From: a virus
Length of the DNA stretch: 50,918 nt
Virus record (IMG/VR): IMGVR_UViG_3300010883_025052
Span: 1 to 50,918 of that record
Strand: one strand, 5' to 3'
Shown here: in pieces, positions 24,461-35,600 of the stretch
How positions within the stretch are numbered: position 1 is the first letter of the stretch
Layout of the letters: each line of letters opens with the position of its first letter
Translations under genes and position numbers: made by a program
Notes under the pieces: generated by a model
Databases searched by the model: none
Seen by the model: only the letters and a program-made list of their open reading frames with translations
What the model was told of the DNA's origin: nothing

Positions 24461-25033
24461 ATGGCTGAAGAGAATGAAGAGAAGAAAGATGATGAAGAGG
24501 GTGGGGGTATTGTGCCTCCGGTCGCTACATTAGTAAAACCTATTATAGATTGTATAGGTGAACCGGTACCCAAACTAGAGATTGTGATGCTTGGGCTCAT
24601 TGGTGCAAACCTAGGTCCAATTAAGCCGTTTATAGATCTTTTGACAGATCCTCTAAAAATCCCAACACTGGCGGTGGACCTCCCATTAATGGTTCCGGAC
24701 TTACCGGGTTTAGTATTGGGGCCATTTCTACAAGTACCTGACATGCCGCCCGTGACAATTCCTGCGATTGCACCACTGCCTGAGATATCAATTCCTGGAC
24801 CACCCGGGTTCGGTCTTTCACTGGGAATGATGGTTTTTGGTATATTAACTCTACCCTTAATAGTGATTGGTGCAATGTTGGATATTCCACCAGCAATACC
24901 AACACCTGAGTTGATAATTGATTTATTGCTTAAAGGTATTGGTATACCTTCGATAGGCGTATTAGGTTTAATAGAGTGCCTAGTCCCGGTACTGATGCTT
25001 ATTTTTTTATTGCCATTGGCATTTTTTCCGTGA
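24461..25033 (+). CDS. Proline-rich hydrophobic protein of unknown function
   Basis: A 190-aa protein with an extraordinary composition. A short acidic head (MAEENEEKKDDEEGGG) is followed by about 170 residues dominated by Pro, Leu, Ile, Val and Gly with almost no charges (for example PPVTIPAIAPLPEISIPGPP). The C-terminal end is a plausible membrane segment (LVPVLMLIFLLPLAFFP). No family was recognised. It lies 7 bp after the hub gene and 65 bp before gp25, within the baseplate block. It might be a hub-associated or ejected protein that inserts in the membrane; that is inference. Confidence 0.7.
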   Translation: MAEENEEKKDDEEGGGIVPPVATLVKPIIDCIGEPVPKLEIVMLGLIGANLGPIKPFIDLLTDPLKIPTLAVDLPLMVPDLPGLVLGPFLQVPDMPPVTIPAIAPLPEISIPGPPGFGLSLGMMVFGILTLPLIVIGAMLDIPPAIPTPELIIDLLLKGIGIPSIGVLGLIECLVPVLMLIFLLPLAFFP

Positions 25034-25098
25034 GGATAATCTGTCGAGCAAAAGGGTTAGTTGATACTTATTGCTGTCAAGCATTTTGTGGGGTGTAG

Positions 25099-25608
25099 AT
25101 GTCTATTATTTCGACAAAGAATCGGCGAGAATTTTCATTTAAGAGTGTTGGTACACCTCGTTCCTCGAGGAATAAACAAAGACTAGTAGATGAAGAGAAG
25201 AAAAAGTCTATACCTGTAGGAGTAAAGACGCCTCTGCGTTTAGCATCTGATAATTCTGGTTTATTATATATGAACAAGAGTGTGTCTGATCAGATCAAGG
25301 ATAATTTTCGAAATATGCTTATGACTAATCATGGAGAAAGGCTCGGTCGACCGGATTATGGCGCAAATTTATTGCCATTATGTTTTGAGTTAGCATCGGA
25401 TAATGGTGATGCTAGGGCTCAAGAAAGAATAAGGAGGGCAACATCTAAGTATTTTCCTTATATAACACTGGTATCATTTGAACCTATTGTTGAAAATTTT
25501 GATAATGAACATGTTTTGAGAATAGGCGCAAAGATTATTTATAAGATACCTCGTTACACCAATGATTTAGATCATATGGTCGAATTTTTAATTTTTTATG
25601 CGGGTTAA
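25099..25608 (+). CDS. gp25: Baseplate wedge subunit, gp25-like
   Basis: A 169-aa protein whose C-terminal 100 residues match the GPW/gp25 family. SVSDQIKDNFRNMLMTNHGE is followed by RLGRPDYGANLLPLCFE, where the E-R-x-x-x-P-x-F/Y-G element is the family hallmark, and RYFPY-like SKYFPYITLVSFEPI. gp25 nucleates sheath polymerisation and joins the wedge to the tail tube in T4. The N-terminal 60 residues are a basic, Ser/Lys-rich extension. It is followed after 5 bp by the gp6 homologue, as in T4-type phages. Confidence 0.9.
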   Translation: MSIISTKNRREFSFKSVGTPRSSRNKQRLVDEEKKKSIPVGVKTPLRLASDNSGLLYMNKSVSDQIKDNFRNMLMTNHGERLGRPDYGANLLPLCFELASDNGDARAQERIRRATSKYFPYITLVSFEPIVENFDNEHVLRIGAKIIYKIPRYTNDLDHMVEFLIFYAG

Positions 25609-25613
25609 TATTA

Positions 25614-27467
25614 ATGAGTAGTAATAAACTTAGAGGAAAACTCAAAAAGTCTAGGGAAAGAAAATATCTTGCAAGAGATTTTGAGGGTTTTAGAAATCAA
25701 ATATTAGATTATGCAAATCTACATTTTTCAGACAGAATCCAGGATTTCTCAGAAGGATCTTTTGGAGGCTTATTACTTGATATGGCATCGATTGTAGGGG
25801 ATTCGTTATCATTTTATCTAGATCATCAGTTTCATGAGCTTGATCCAAATACTGCAATTGAGACTAAGAATGTGATAAGGCACCTACAGACTGCCGGTGT
25901 TGAAATAAGAGGCGCGGCACCAGCAACTGTTCGTGGAACAATATTTGTAGAAATTCCAGCCGCAAAAGATTCTTTTGGCCGGTATATCCCAACAAAGAAT
26001 TTAGTGCCAATAATTAATGCTGCTTCAACATTTGTTTCAAATTCTGGAATTGTATTCAATCTAGATGATGATACAGATTTTTCAGAAAAAAATGAAGACG
26101 GCGTTTTATTAGCAAAGGTAACAATATCACAAAAGGATACGGTATCTGGTCTACCTACACATGTAATATTATCTCGGGAAGTTGATTTAATATCCGGTGT
26201 TGAAACTGAGGAATCTTTTTTAATAGGTGATAATCATATACCTTTTAGGGAAATTTCTTTAAATAATTCAAACGTATCAGAGATATTAAGGATTTTTGAT
26301 AGTGACGGAAATGACTGGTATGAAGTTCAGTCTCTGGCACAAGATACAATTTTTAGAGGTAATCCAAATGAAGAAGAAGACAATGTTCAAGTACCAATGG
26401 AGCTTGAAATTATTCCAGCCCCTAGAAGATTTGTAGTAGTCAGAAACCCATCATTAAATACAGTAAAACTAAGGTTTGGTTCGGGTGCGGCAGATACACT
26501 TGACGATGATATAGTACCCGATCCTAGTGAATTATCAATGCCACTATTTGGGAAGACGACATTTTCTAGATTCTCCATTGATCCTAATTCATTATTAAAG
26601 ACAAAGACAATGGGAATGTCACCTAGAAATACTACAATATTTGTTGTCTATAGATATGGGGGCGGCTTATCTCATAATATAGCAACAAAAAGTTTGGTAA
26701 ATATAGGTGATTTACAAATGAGGTTTGTGGGTAGTCCAGCAGTAGCCGATGCTGTCGATGTCAGGGGATCTGTAGGGGTTCGAAATTATTATCCAGCATA
26801 TGGGGGTGATGATGCCCCATCATTAGAAGAACTACGATCAATGATAACGGCATCTAAACAATTACAGGGTAGAATTGTTACAAAACAAGATCTTCTTGCG
26901 AGGATACATACATTACCATCAAAGTTTGGTAGGGTTTATAGGGCGGCAATACGACAAGATCCTTCAAATCCCTTGGGATCTCAATTGTTTATATGTTCTA
27001 GAGACAGTAAGGGAAACCTAGGTTTAAGTCCGGACATGCTAAAAAGGAATCTATCTAGATATTTGAATGAGTTTAGGTGTATAACGGATAGCTATGATAT
27101 TTTAGATGCAATGATTGTAAATTTTGGAATAAGGTTTGGAATAGTTTGTGCCCAGAATGTTAATAAGGCGGCAACGATAAAGAAATGTATACAGGCTATA
27201 TCACCGTTGGTCCGCAGAGAGATGTATCAAATTGATCAGCCTCTTGTATATGATGATTTTGTAAATGCAGTAATCAATGTTACGGGAGTTGTATCACTAG
27301 CAGAATTAAAAATAATTCCAAGAATGGGAAGCATCGATGGTCGTAGCTATTCCCTACAAAATTTTAAATTTAAAAATGCAACTAAGGATCGGATGATCTT
27401 TGGTCCAAAAGGTTCAATTTTTGAAATGAAATTTCCACTTTTTGACATAGTCGGCTCAGCCGTATAA
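25614..27467 (+). CDS. gp6: Baseplate wedge subunit, gp6-like
   Basis: A 617-aa protein. The N-terminus has YLARDFEGFRNQILDYANLH and FSEGSFGGLLLDMASIVGDS, which match the start of T4 gp6-family (baseplate J-like) wedge proteins. The central part carries LRFGSGAAD, the G-D/S-G segment of the J-like core, and the C-terminal third (IVTKQDLLARIHTLPSKFGR) matches the domain that joins neighbouring wedges. gp6 forms the inner ring of the baseplate. The gp25-gp6 order and 5-bp spacing support the call. Confidence 0.9.
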   Translation: MSSNKLRGKLKKSRERKYLARDFEGFRNQILDYANLHFSDRIQDFSEGSFGGLLLDMASIVGDSLSFYLDHQFHELDPNTAIETKNVIRHLQTAGVEIRGAAPATVRGTIFVEIPAAKDSFGRYIPTKNLVPIINAASTFVSNSGIVFNLDDDTDFSEKNEDGVLLAKVTISQKDTVSGLPTHVILSREVDLISGVETEESFLIGDNHIPFREISLNNSNVSEILRIFDSDGNDWYEVQSLAQDTIFRGNPNEEEDNVQVPMELEIIPAPRRFVVVRNPSLNTVKLRFGSGAADTLDDDIVPDPSELSMPLFGKTTFSRFSIDPNSLLKTKTMGMSPRNTTIFVVYRYGGGLSHNIATKSLVNIGDLQMRFVGSPAVADAVDVRGSVGVRNYYPAYGGDDAPSLEELRSMITASKQLQGRIVTKQDLLARIHTLPSKFGRVYRAAIRQDPSNPLGSQLFICSRDSKGNLGLSPDMLKRNLSRYLNEFRCITDSYDILDAMIVNFGIRFGIVCAQNVNKAATIKKCIQAISPLVRREMYQIDQPLVYDDFVNAVINVTGVVSLAELKIIPRMGSIDGRSYSLQNFKFKNATKDRMIFGPKGSIFEMKFPLFDIVGSAV

Positions 27468-27482
27468 TAGTGGGGTCATAAC

Positions 27483-29030
27483 ATGTATTTAGTCATAACC
27501 GCATCTAGCGATACGTATTTAACAAATAAAATAGTAGACCAATCATTTCGTGCTACCGACGCAAATGTTGGGGCGGCTAGCACACTAGATTTGTTTAAAC
27601 TATATAACGAGACATCAATCACTGGCTCAGATGGTGGAAATGAGATATCTCGAATATTAATTAAGTTTAACTATGATAACATTGGTGCATTAACATCATC
27701 TAGGTTAAATATTGATGATGCATCTTTTAATTGCAGATTAAGAATGTATGATATTAATGCAGGAAACCCAGTACCAGCAAATTTTACGGCCGCCATATAC
27801 CCACTTTCTAAATCATTTCAAGAAGGTTTAGGTCGCGATACGTTGGCATTTAGTGATCTTTATACATCAAACTTTGTAACATCATCATACAAATCAGGTG
27901 TTACATCATTGTGGAATCGCCCAGGTGCCATGGCATCAGGTACACTGGGGCAAGAAAATTTAGATATATTCGAGAGAGGAAACCTAAATGATAATTTAGG
28001 TATAGTCGATCTGTATAAGAAACAACTTTTTACCGCAGGTACGGAAGACTTATCCATAGATATTACAAAAATAGTATCAGGTTCATTATCCGGACAATTC
28101 AAGAACCATGGTTTTTTAATAGCGTTCTCAGGTTCAGATGAGGTAGATATAAAAACCAGGTTTGTTAAGAGGTTTGCATCTAGGCATGTATCCAATAAAT
28201 TAATTGTCCCACGTATAGAAATGTCATTTGATGATACGATACTTGATAATACATTAAATTCTTTTTTGAATATGACCAGCTCATTATATTTAAGAAATTC
28301 AACTAGAGGCACTCCCACAAATATAGTTTCTGGTTCTGGATTAAAAGAAATCGGCGGCCCAGATTGTATAAAGCTTAAATTAAAATCAGGATCATATTCA
28401 TTAACTGTTAATGCATCACAAGTAACACAAAGTTCGAACATGTCAGGCATGCCTGGTTTATATAAGGCTCAATTTTGTATTCCATATGATGCAGCAAACG
28501 TAATTTCTGGATCTGATACAATTTATAAATTTGCATCAAAGTCAGGTTCAATAAAGTTTCTTACAACGTGGGGCTCAATTGATCAAACTGTAGGTTACTT
28601 AACTAGCTCAATATTACTTACTAGTCCATTTACTACATCTAATTCACTTTCCGTAGATCCTGATATTAGAATCTCTAATTTGAAGAAAGAATATAGAGAG
28701 GGTGAGATTCATAGGGTTAAGTTATTTTGTATAAATGCAAATGAAACCAATTTTAGATCTGTTAAGCGAAAGATTACCAAGAGTAGTCTAGTTTTTGATG
28801 AGGTTTATTATAGGGTAAGGGAAAAAAATAGTGGTAAGATAGTCATACCATTTAAGAAAGACAACAACGGGACCCGCGTTTCTTCTGATGGTACTGGGAT
28901 GTTTTTCGATTTTCATTTTGGTTGTCTAAACCCTAGGTCCTTATATAGTTTTGAATTTTTTATAAAAGATGGTGGGATAGAGAAGACGATAGTTGATGTT
29001 AATAGGTTTGTTGTCTTAGGAAGAAAGTAG
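27483..29030 (+). CDS. Putative baseplate/tail structural protein
   Basis: A 515-aa Ser/Thr/Asn-rich protein. The opening SSDTYLTNKIVDQSFRATDA with NVGAASTLDLFKL resembles DNRLRE-type beta-sandwich domains (a D-T-Y/T-L followed by N-x-G), and ISRILIKFNYDNI fits the next strand. The C-terminal half has repeated beta-strand patterns (SGSYSLTVNASQVTQ, RVKLFCINANETNF), likely further beta-sandwiches. No catalytic motif is visible. Placement right after gp6 suggests a wedge or tail-tip component. A 99-bp gap follows it. Confidence 0.6.
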   Translation: MYLVITASSDTYLTNKIVDQSFRATDANVGAASTLDLFKLYNETSITGSDGGNEISRILIKFNYDNIGALTSSRLNIDDASFNCRLRMYDINAGNPVPANFTAAIYPLSKSFQEGLGRDTLAFSDLYTSNFVTSSYKSGVTSLWNRPGAMASGTLGQENLDIFERGNLNDNLGIVDLYKKQLFTAGTEDLSIDITKIVSGSLSGQFKNHGFLIAFSGSDEVDIKTRFVKRFASRHVSNKLIVPRIEMSFDDTILDNTLNSFLNMTSSLYLRNSTRGTPTNIVSGSGLKEIGGPDCIKLKLKSGSYSLTVNASQVTQSSNMSGMPGLYKAQFCIPYDAANVISGSDTIYKFASKSGSIKFLTTWGSIDQTVGYLTSSILLTSPFTTSNSLSVDPDIRISNLKKEYREGEIHRVKLFCINANETNFRSVKRKITKSSLVFDEVYYRVREKNSGKIVIPFKKDNNGTRVSSDGTGMFFDFHFGCLNPRSLYSFEFFIKDGGIEKTIVDVNRFVVLGRK

Positions 29031-29129
29031 GATCTATATAACCATTTGGTGATATAAGTCTGATGAGACGTGGTTAAAATATATTTACTTTGTGTATTAA
29101 TACCGTGATGTTGAAGGAAACGTTTAAAA

Positions 29130-32100
29130 ATGTCTAGAGATAAATTAATAACTTTTGCGAAAGGAAAGTTATTTAACCCCTTTATGATTAGGCATTATAG
29201 ATCATCAAAATCGGGAATAAAAAACTTTAGTGCGTCATTATTAACCGGCTCTATATCCGGATTTACATCATCATTTCTATATGACGCACCAGGGACTGGT
29301 TTAAAATCCACACAGCAATTAAGATTAGATTTTTCTAAGTTTGAAAATCATGTATTTTTCTCTAGCGCAGAAGTTAAGGTCAACGAATCATTTGAAAAAA
29401 TAATAAATGGATATCCGTTTGATGGTAGGAGAGAAGAGATAACTAACTACTTCTCTTCATTGACGGGTTACGAAAAATATATATATGATAGCTTCCCAAA
29501 GAATCGTGGGTTTTTATGGTTTAATTCAACACAAAAGACGTTTATAAACATAAAGGATATCGCCGGTGGCGCAAACCCATCTCTTTCCAAGCGTAGCGAT
29601 GCTGGTAGTATTTTAGACCCTGAAGAAAAATCATTCACAATAGAGCTAAAGCTGAATCCTTCAAAGTTAAGTACCGATGTGGGAAATGCAGTTGTCTTAC
29701 AACATCTAACATCTGATAAGTCAAGAGGGTATACTCTGTACTTATCAGAGTCAATAGCATCTAGTAATAGTCAAAAATTAAATTTTGTAATATCATCTGG
29801 TAGTTTGGCAACATCCGCTAGTATGACTTTGGCGCGTGAAACATTTCAGCATGTAGCGATTGTATTCAACAGAGGATCAGAGCCCCCCACAATAGAAATG
29901 TGGAAAGATGCAGTATTACAAACGAGGAGTACTGATAATATAGAGTTTGGTGGGATGGATCTAATGTCTAGACCCATGATGATAGGGTCTGGTACCGTAC
30001 ACAATGCTGCACCCGATCGTACAATAATACCAGCACAGACACTAACCGGTGCCATTGACGAGTTAAGAGTTTATCATAAGGGGCAACCATATAAACATAT
30101 AAAAGCATTTCAAGATGCCAGTGTATTTCCGGATGATACTCTAAAACTATATCTTAAATTTAATGAACCAACAGGATCGTATACATCTAATGATTATGTC
30201 TTAGATTATTCGGGAAACTCACTACATTCTCAGATTACAAATTATGATATGTCCCAGAGAACACTTTCCGGTGTTGAAATTCCTGTTAAGTCGGAGGAAA
30301 TAAGTTTAAATCCTGTACTTTTTCCAACGTATCCCGATTTGATAACTTTAAATTCTAACCTGTTATATTCTGCGTCATTATATGATGCAAACAATCCCAA
30401 CATAATAACAAAACTTGTTCCAAAACACTATTTTCTGGAGGCTGCACAGTTTGAAGGGTTTGATCCTTCAAAGGAGCTTGGTAATATAACAGACGATTAT
30501 TCATATCATACTGATTTTCCTGCCGGCGGAAAGATGGGGCAACCCCATATAATGGCTGCAATACTCTTTACTTGGTCAAAGTTTTTTGATGAATTAAAGC
30601 AATATATTGATCAGTTTGGCGATCTTAGAAATCCGGATCATACATCATACAATACTGTGCCTGATCAATTTTTACCCATACTCGCCGGAACTTACGGATT
30701 TCACTTACCTGATTTCTTTGCAAACTCTAATTTAAAGCAGTGGCTACAGGGCGTAAATCTTACAACATCTGTAGGTGTACAACAGGATAACTTACTGAAT
30801 ATACAGAACGAGATATGGCGAAGAATACTGTCAGAATTACCAGAAATAATTCAGAGTAAAGGGACAATTCATTCAATAAAAGTTTTGATGCGTACGATGG
30901 GTATTGAACCAGATCAAAATTTTAGATTTAGGGAATTTGGAGGATCAAGAACCAGATACCTGGCAACAGATGTAAGGCAAAATAGATCAGAAGTAAGTAC
31001 AATGCTTGATATGTCATCATCATTTAACCCTAAGGGAACTCTAGGATATCAAGGGTTTGATTCAGATCGACCACATATAATATCGCCCGCCCTTGCTGCA
31101 ACCCGTACATCTCCAGGCTGGCCGCACATGCATAAAACGTCAAGCCTAACCGACAAATTATTAACAACGGCATCATGGACGTATGAAGCAATATACCAAT
31201 TTCCAAGACGCAAATTATTTGAATATCCAGTGACTCAGTCGTTGGTTAGATTTTCAGTGACCGGTACAAATGCGGCGTCTAATAAGCATGGTATGGTCTT
31301 AAATCTATGTGCAGTATCCGGTACTATAGCAGAGAACCGGACCGGATCTTTAACATTGAATATTCGTCCTGAAATGGGAACATCAAAACCTACCATGGTT
31401 TTGCCTTTGACTGGCGTTAATATTTTTGATGGAAAGAAATGGCATATTTCATTCGGTAGAATTAGACGAGATCAATTCAGTTCGATTTTAACTTCATCAT
31501 ATTTCTTACGCGTGGCCTCTGTTGATAGAGACGTAAAGCTGAAAGTATACAGTTCATCATTTGGGTTTAATGATCTCAAAGGAACATACGAAAATATGTT
31601 TGAGAACGGTATATCATCGCAGACAAAATACAACGCTAATGGGCTTTATTTTGTAATAGGTAGCCAGTCTCTTGCGGGAAATAATAATTTTCTAAATTCA
31701 AAAGATCAATTTCGGAAAACAACACATTTTCATGGGAGTATTGGTCATATAAGATTTTGGTCAAAGGCGTTATCCGGGAAAGAGACTTTGGAACATGCAA
31801 AAAACTTTAAATCAGTTGGTGTTGATGATCCTAAGATAAACTTTAATTTCGTTACTAATATATCTGGTAGTTTTGAGAGATTAAGGATAGACACTAGTAC
31901 TGATCAACCCCTAACAAACTCAAGTGCTACTGGTGCACTACCAATATTTGATTTTTCACAAAATAATTTCCATCTTTCTGGGTTAGGATTTGAAAATAAT
32001 AAAAGGATTATAAAGCCTGAAAGATTTATGTACTCAATTCTTACAACAAGATTTGATGAATCACAGACGGATGACATGGTCAGAGTTAGGAGCTTTAAAA

Positions 32101-32603
32101 AACTGGATGGACTGGTTGATCAGGGTGTCAGCCTTGCACCGGTGCATAGAACACCTCCAGGAGAAAAACCGGCAGCAGATAAAAGGTTTTCAATAGAAGT
32201 ATCCAGTGTTCAGGCATTAAATGAGGATATTATAAATATTTTATCATCACTAGAGTCTTTCGACACATATATTGGTGCACCAAACAACATGTATGCAGAG
32301 CAATATAAGGATTTGGCACACTTAAGAAACATATACTTTAATAGGTTAACTGATAAGATCAACATAAAGTTATTTTTTGAATTTTTTAGATGGTTTGATG
32401 GTACGATATCAAATTTCTTAGACTCACTTGTTCCACGAAAAACAAACTACATTGGTTCTAATTTTGTAATAGAGGGTCATATTTTGGAACGTGCAAAGGT
32501 ACAGTATAGAAATGCAGACATATATCTGGCACCAAATGATAGACATGCAATAAGTGATACATTATTATTACAACAGTTAGTAGGGGCCTTTCGGAGAATC
32601 TAG
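29130..32603 (+). CDS. Large baseplate structural protein with two LamG-like domains
   Basis: A 1157-aa protein. The first LamG/concanavalin-like domain spans about residues 165-335 (KSFTIELKLNPSKL, HVAIVFNRGSEPP, GAIDELRVYHKG). A central tail-type region has WLQGVNL near 535 and ELPEIIQSKGTIHSIKVLMR near 567-586, reminiscent of tail-fibre-connecting baseplate proteins of the P2 gpI type. A second LamG-like domain runs from about 678 to 890 (ASWTYEAIYQFPRRKLF, GSIGHIRFWSKAL). The C-terminal FFEFFRWFDGTISNFLDSL and LVPRKTNYIGSNFVIEGH look like a conserved assembly domain. Role: wedge/adaptor with possible glycan binding, inferred. Confidence 0.7.
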   Translation: MSRDKLITFAKGKLFNPFMIRHYRSSKSGIKNFSASLLTGSISGFTSSFLYDAPGTGLKSTQQLRLDFSKFENHVFFSSAEVKVNESFEKIINGYPFDGRREEITNYFSSLTGYEKYIYDSFPKNRGFLWFNSTQKTFINIKDIAGGANPSLSKRSDAGSILDPEEKSFTIELKLNPSKLSTDVGNAVVLQHLTSDKSRGYTLYLSESIASSNSQKLNFVISSGSLATSASMTLARETFQHVAIVFNRGSEPPTIEMWKDAVLQTRSTDNIEFGGMDLMSRPMMIGSGTVHNAAPDRTIIPAQTLTGAIDELRVYHKGQPYKHIKAFQDASVFPDDTLKLYLKFNEPTGSYTSNDYVLDYSGNSLHSQITNYDMSQRTLSGVEIPVKSEEISLNPVLFPTYPDLITLNSNLLYSASLYDANNPNIITKLVPKHYFLEAAQFEGFDPSKELGNITDDYSYHTDFPAGGKMGQPHIMAAILFTWSKFFDELKQYIDQFGDLRNPDHTSYNTVPDQFLPILAGTYGFHLPDFFANSNLKQWLQGVNLTTSVGVQQDNLLNIQNEIWRRILSELPEIIQSKGTIHSIKVLMRTMGIEPDQNFRFREFGGSRTRYLATDVRQNRSEVSTMLDMSSSFNPKGTLGYQGFDSDRPHIISPALAATRTSPGWPHMHKTSSLTDKLLTTASWTYEAIYQFPRRKLFEYPVTQSLVRFSVTGTNAASNKHGMVLNLCAVSGTIAENRTGSLTLNIRPEMGTSKPTMVLPLTGVNIFDGKKWHISFGRIRRDQFSSILTSSYFLRVASVDRDVKLKVYSSSFGFNDLKGTYENMFENGISSQTKYNANGLYFVIGSQSLAGNNNFLNSKDQFRKTTHFHGSIGHIRFWSKALSGKETLEHAKNFKSVGVDDPKINFNFVTNISGSFERLRIDTSTDQPLTNSSATGALPIFDFSQNNFHLSGLGFENNKRIIKPERFMYSILTTRFDESQTDDMVRVRSFKKLDGLVDQGVSLAPVHRTPPGEKPAADKRFSIEVSSVQALNEDIINILSSLESFDTYIGAPNNMYAEQYKDLAHLRNIYFNRLTDKINIKLFFEFFRWFDGTISNFLDSLVPRKTNYIGSNFVIEGHILERAKVQYRNADIYLAPNDRHAISDTLLLQQLVGAFRRI

Positions 32604-35600
32604 ATGAATGTTGATAGGCTAAATAGAATAATAAAACACATGCAGTCTGGCTCTTTGTCAACTGCAAAATTCCAGTCGGGCTCTCTAGAGGAAAAAGAGT
32701 TTGGTGATATAAATCGATTCTTACAAGGTGTTAATTTACGGACGTACGGTAATCATTTATTACGAGGGTTCGGTCGTATACGAGGAATAGGAGAAGATCA
32801 AGAGGTTAGAATATCCTCAGTACCGCTATCTCCACCCAAGTCTTACTTTACAATTACCGTTGGTGCTTCGGCTACGAAGGCTAATCTTCATGGTACATAT
32901 TTTTGGCTTCCTCATATAGAGAGTCTTAACCCCGCAATCGATGGCTATAAAACGTTTACGTTTGATCAGGCCGTATTAAATGTGTCAGGTACGACAATCA
33001 ATAAAATTGGATTACTTAATGCTAATACACCTCATGATATATCCGCTAGAATAATAGAGTCAATTAATAATGATCACTTCCATGGTGTAACGCCGTTTAG
33101 ATTAACGGCTACCGACGATTCGGGCGCAGCCGCCGCCGGCGCACCTCACGCAATTCGTTTTGATTTTGATAAGCCCGGTTGGCCACCCCTCGAGCGTGGA
33201 CGCAATGCCCGGTGGTGGCATAACAAAGGGGCCATCTCTCGTCTATTGCAAATAACAGGAAGCACTAATAGTCGTTTTCGGAGGTATGCTAGCGAAGGTG
33301 TCGTCTTGAATCGGGCATATGTAGAGTTTAATGAATATGAGTGGGTTATTGGTCAAAAGAGCGAGTTAGTAACAAAATCACCAAACCACTTTAATGATCA
33401 GCGGGTTCCTGTTTTTCCAATATCTGAAGCGGATGTATATAGCTTTACGGGATCCATGGATTTCACCGGTGGTCGATATTTAGCACGTGATGGTCAACAA
33501 TTAATACACCCACATCCAGACATAGATCCCTATGTCCTGCCAATGCTAATACTTTCAGAAAGAGAGAATATTTTATTTGTATTTTCTTCTCATATTAAAG
33601 ATCAGACACCCGGTAACAACTATGTTAGTGACAGGAAGCGCCCTAGGATCACTAAAATAAGGTTATTGCAGGAGGCATTATTTTGTGGAGCCGAACATTA
33701 CAATCGGTGTTATGCTGAGTGGAATGGTATCGAAAGATTAAACATTCGTTATAACTATGAGGATATTGCCGAGGCTAGCCTACTTGCTAAAGCCTATGTT
33801 GATAGGACAAATTCTCCCGAGTGGAAACACTTAATGAGAGATGATACCCCGTTTTACCAGATTGATGTACAACTACCTGCCGCCGGCACGGGTGCCGATC
33901 TTGGTCTAAACGTCCAGCGGATGGCTGGTAAGGTGAGTAGTACTATTAATCGTATTATGGGTATGAACCACCCCCTCACATCGTCAATGCCAATCAACGC
34001 TCGAAAGGGCGGCCCCACACAAACAAGGCCAAACTATCCTCTAGGTAGGGTTAAACTTACGACAACCGGTAAGGGTGCTTTTGCCGGATATGGTCGACAA
34101 ATATTAACAATGTCAGCTGTACCTGCGTCGGATAGTTCTAATAGCAATCTATATCTGCAGGGTTCAACAGCTGAAATGACGATAGGGCATGGTAATATAC
34201 ATTATAATAACCCTGGACATGTTACTGCTGCCACGGTAGCCGCCGGCTTAAATGGGAAGTTTTTGGGGTTGACATCATCTGACGGCACAACAATGCAATA
34301 TGTATTTGATACGTCGGTCGCAGTAAATGCCTCGGCCAACAAAATAGGGCTGTCAGGAGTTTCATACGTAAAAGATATTGCAAACCGCATTAAGGACACT
34401 ATTAATAATACAGCAACTCACGCTGCATCAGCAGGTACTGATCCAAAAATTAGTTGTACCTATGCATTTAGTAGCCTGGGTTCAAATGATGATACTATGA
34501 GAATACTTTGTCTACACCAGGACGCGACCGGGTTTGCCGGAAACAAACCAGTATTTTTAAGTCCTAGTACTAACCAAAAGCATTTGACTGTGACTAATTT
34601 TGTTGCTCCAACATTAAATATCCAGCAGTTTTCTGGCAAGTTTGGTAGGGTTACCGGATCAATTGCAACCCTGGGTTCTGTAGCTGCCATGTTAAGGCTA
34701 GAAGGAAAGCTAAACGGAGAAAAACAATTTCAAGTTGTACCTGGTTTCGCACATGTTGAAACATTCGGCCAGTCAACCCCGGAGTCCGATGATCAGGATG
34801 GAAAACCGTACGCAGATAAGGATGGTCACTTACAGGTAGTTATCAGATACCTGTCGAAGTCATTGAATGACCCAGACCTGACGCGTGTGACCCACGCAGG
34901 AATTATCCATGGGTCAATATTAAACCCATTTACAAGTGCCTCAAATGGAAGAATTGACACCGGTGTTTCACTGATGCAGATTAAGGCAGCTAATCAGTAT
35001 GACGCTCTAGCACCCAACGTAGTGGGTTCGATTTATAGGCCGTCTGCATTATCATCCAATATATTAATGCACCAATCCAGCCTATGGCCAGTACATACTG
35101 CCAGCAGCGGTTTGCTTCATAGGAATCAGTTAATGAGATGCTACAGAGTGTCTGCTGGATTTTCTATTAATGGTGGGTTCAACCAAGGTACCGGTCGTTA
35201 TGATCAGTTTTCAAGTGTAGTAGTATCGGATCAGATTGATAATGCTCATAATCATGAACAAGATCCATTTATTGATAAACCCGTGTTTATTAATGATCCA
35301 AAACAGTTTACATTAAAACATTACGTGGTGGGAAAGTCTATAGTTGTAAATCCCACAAGTTCGCGAGGTACTTTTCTCGCGATCGCTGAAGGTGGGGGTA
35401 CTGCAGGAGCAATGGATGTGACTAGGTTGAGCCATGGGATAGTTGATAAGTCTCCATTCGTTGATAATCACGATGCAGAGATAATTTATGATATGCCATT
35501 ATCACACCCAAGAAAAACCCTTACTGTCGGTTCAGGCGGTACATTTCAAGAGTTATTGTTTAGTGGTACGTTGTCAGCCAGTTTGTCTATGAATAGTGAT

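Noticed and set aside
27860-28450. Long minus-strand ORF of 196 codons opposite the 515-aa structural gene
   Set aside because: It has no ribosome binding site or recognisable motif and lies fully inside a well-supported + strand gene.
29060-29121. CTGATGAG followed by GAAAC, a hammerhead-ribozyme-like core
   Set aside because: The required stem II does not pair, and GTCTGATGAGAC is better explained as a tiny hairpin or chance.
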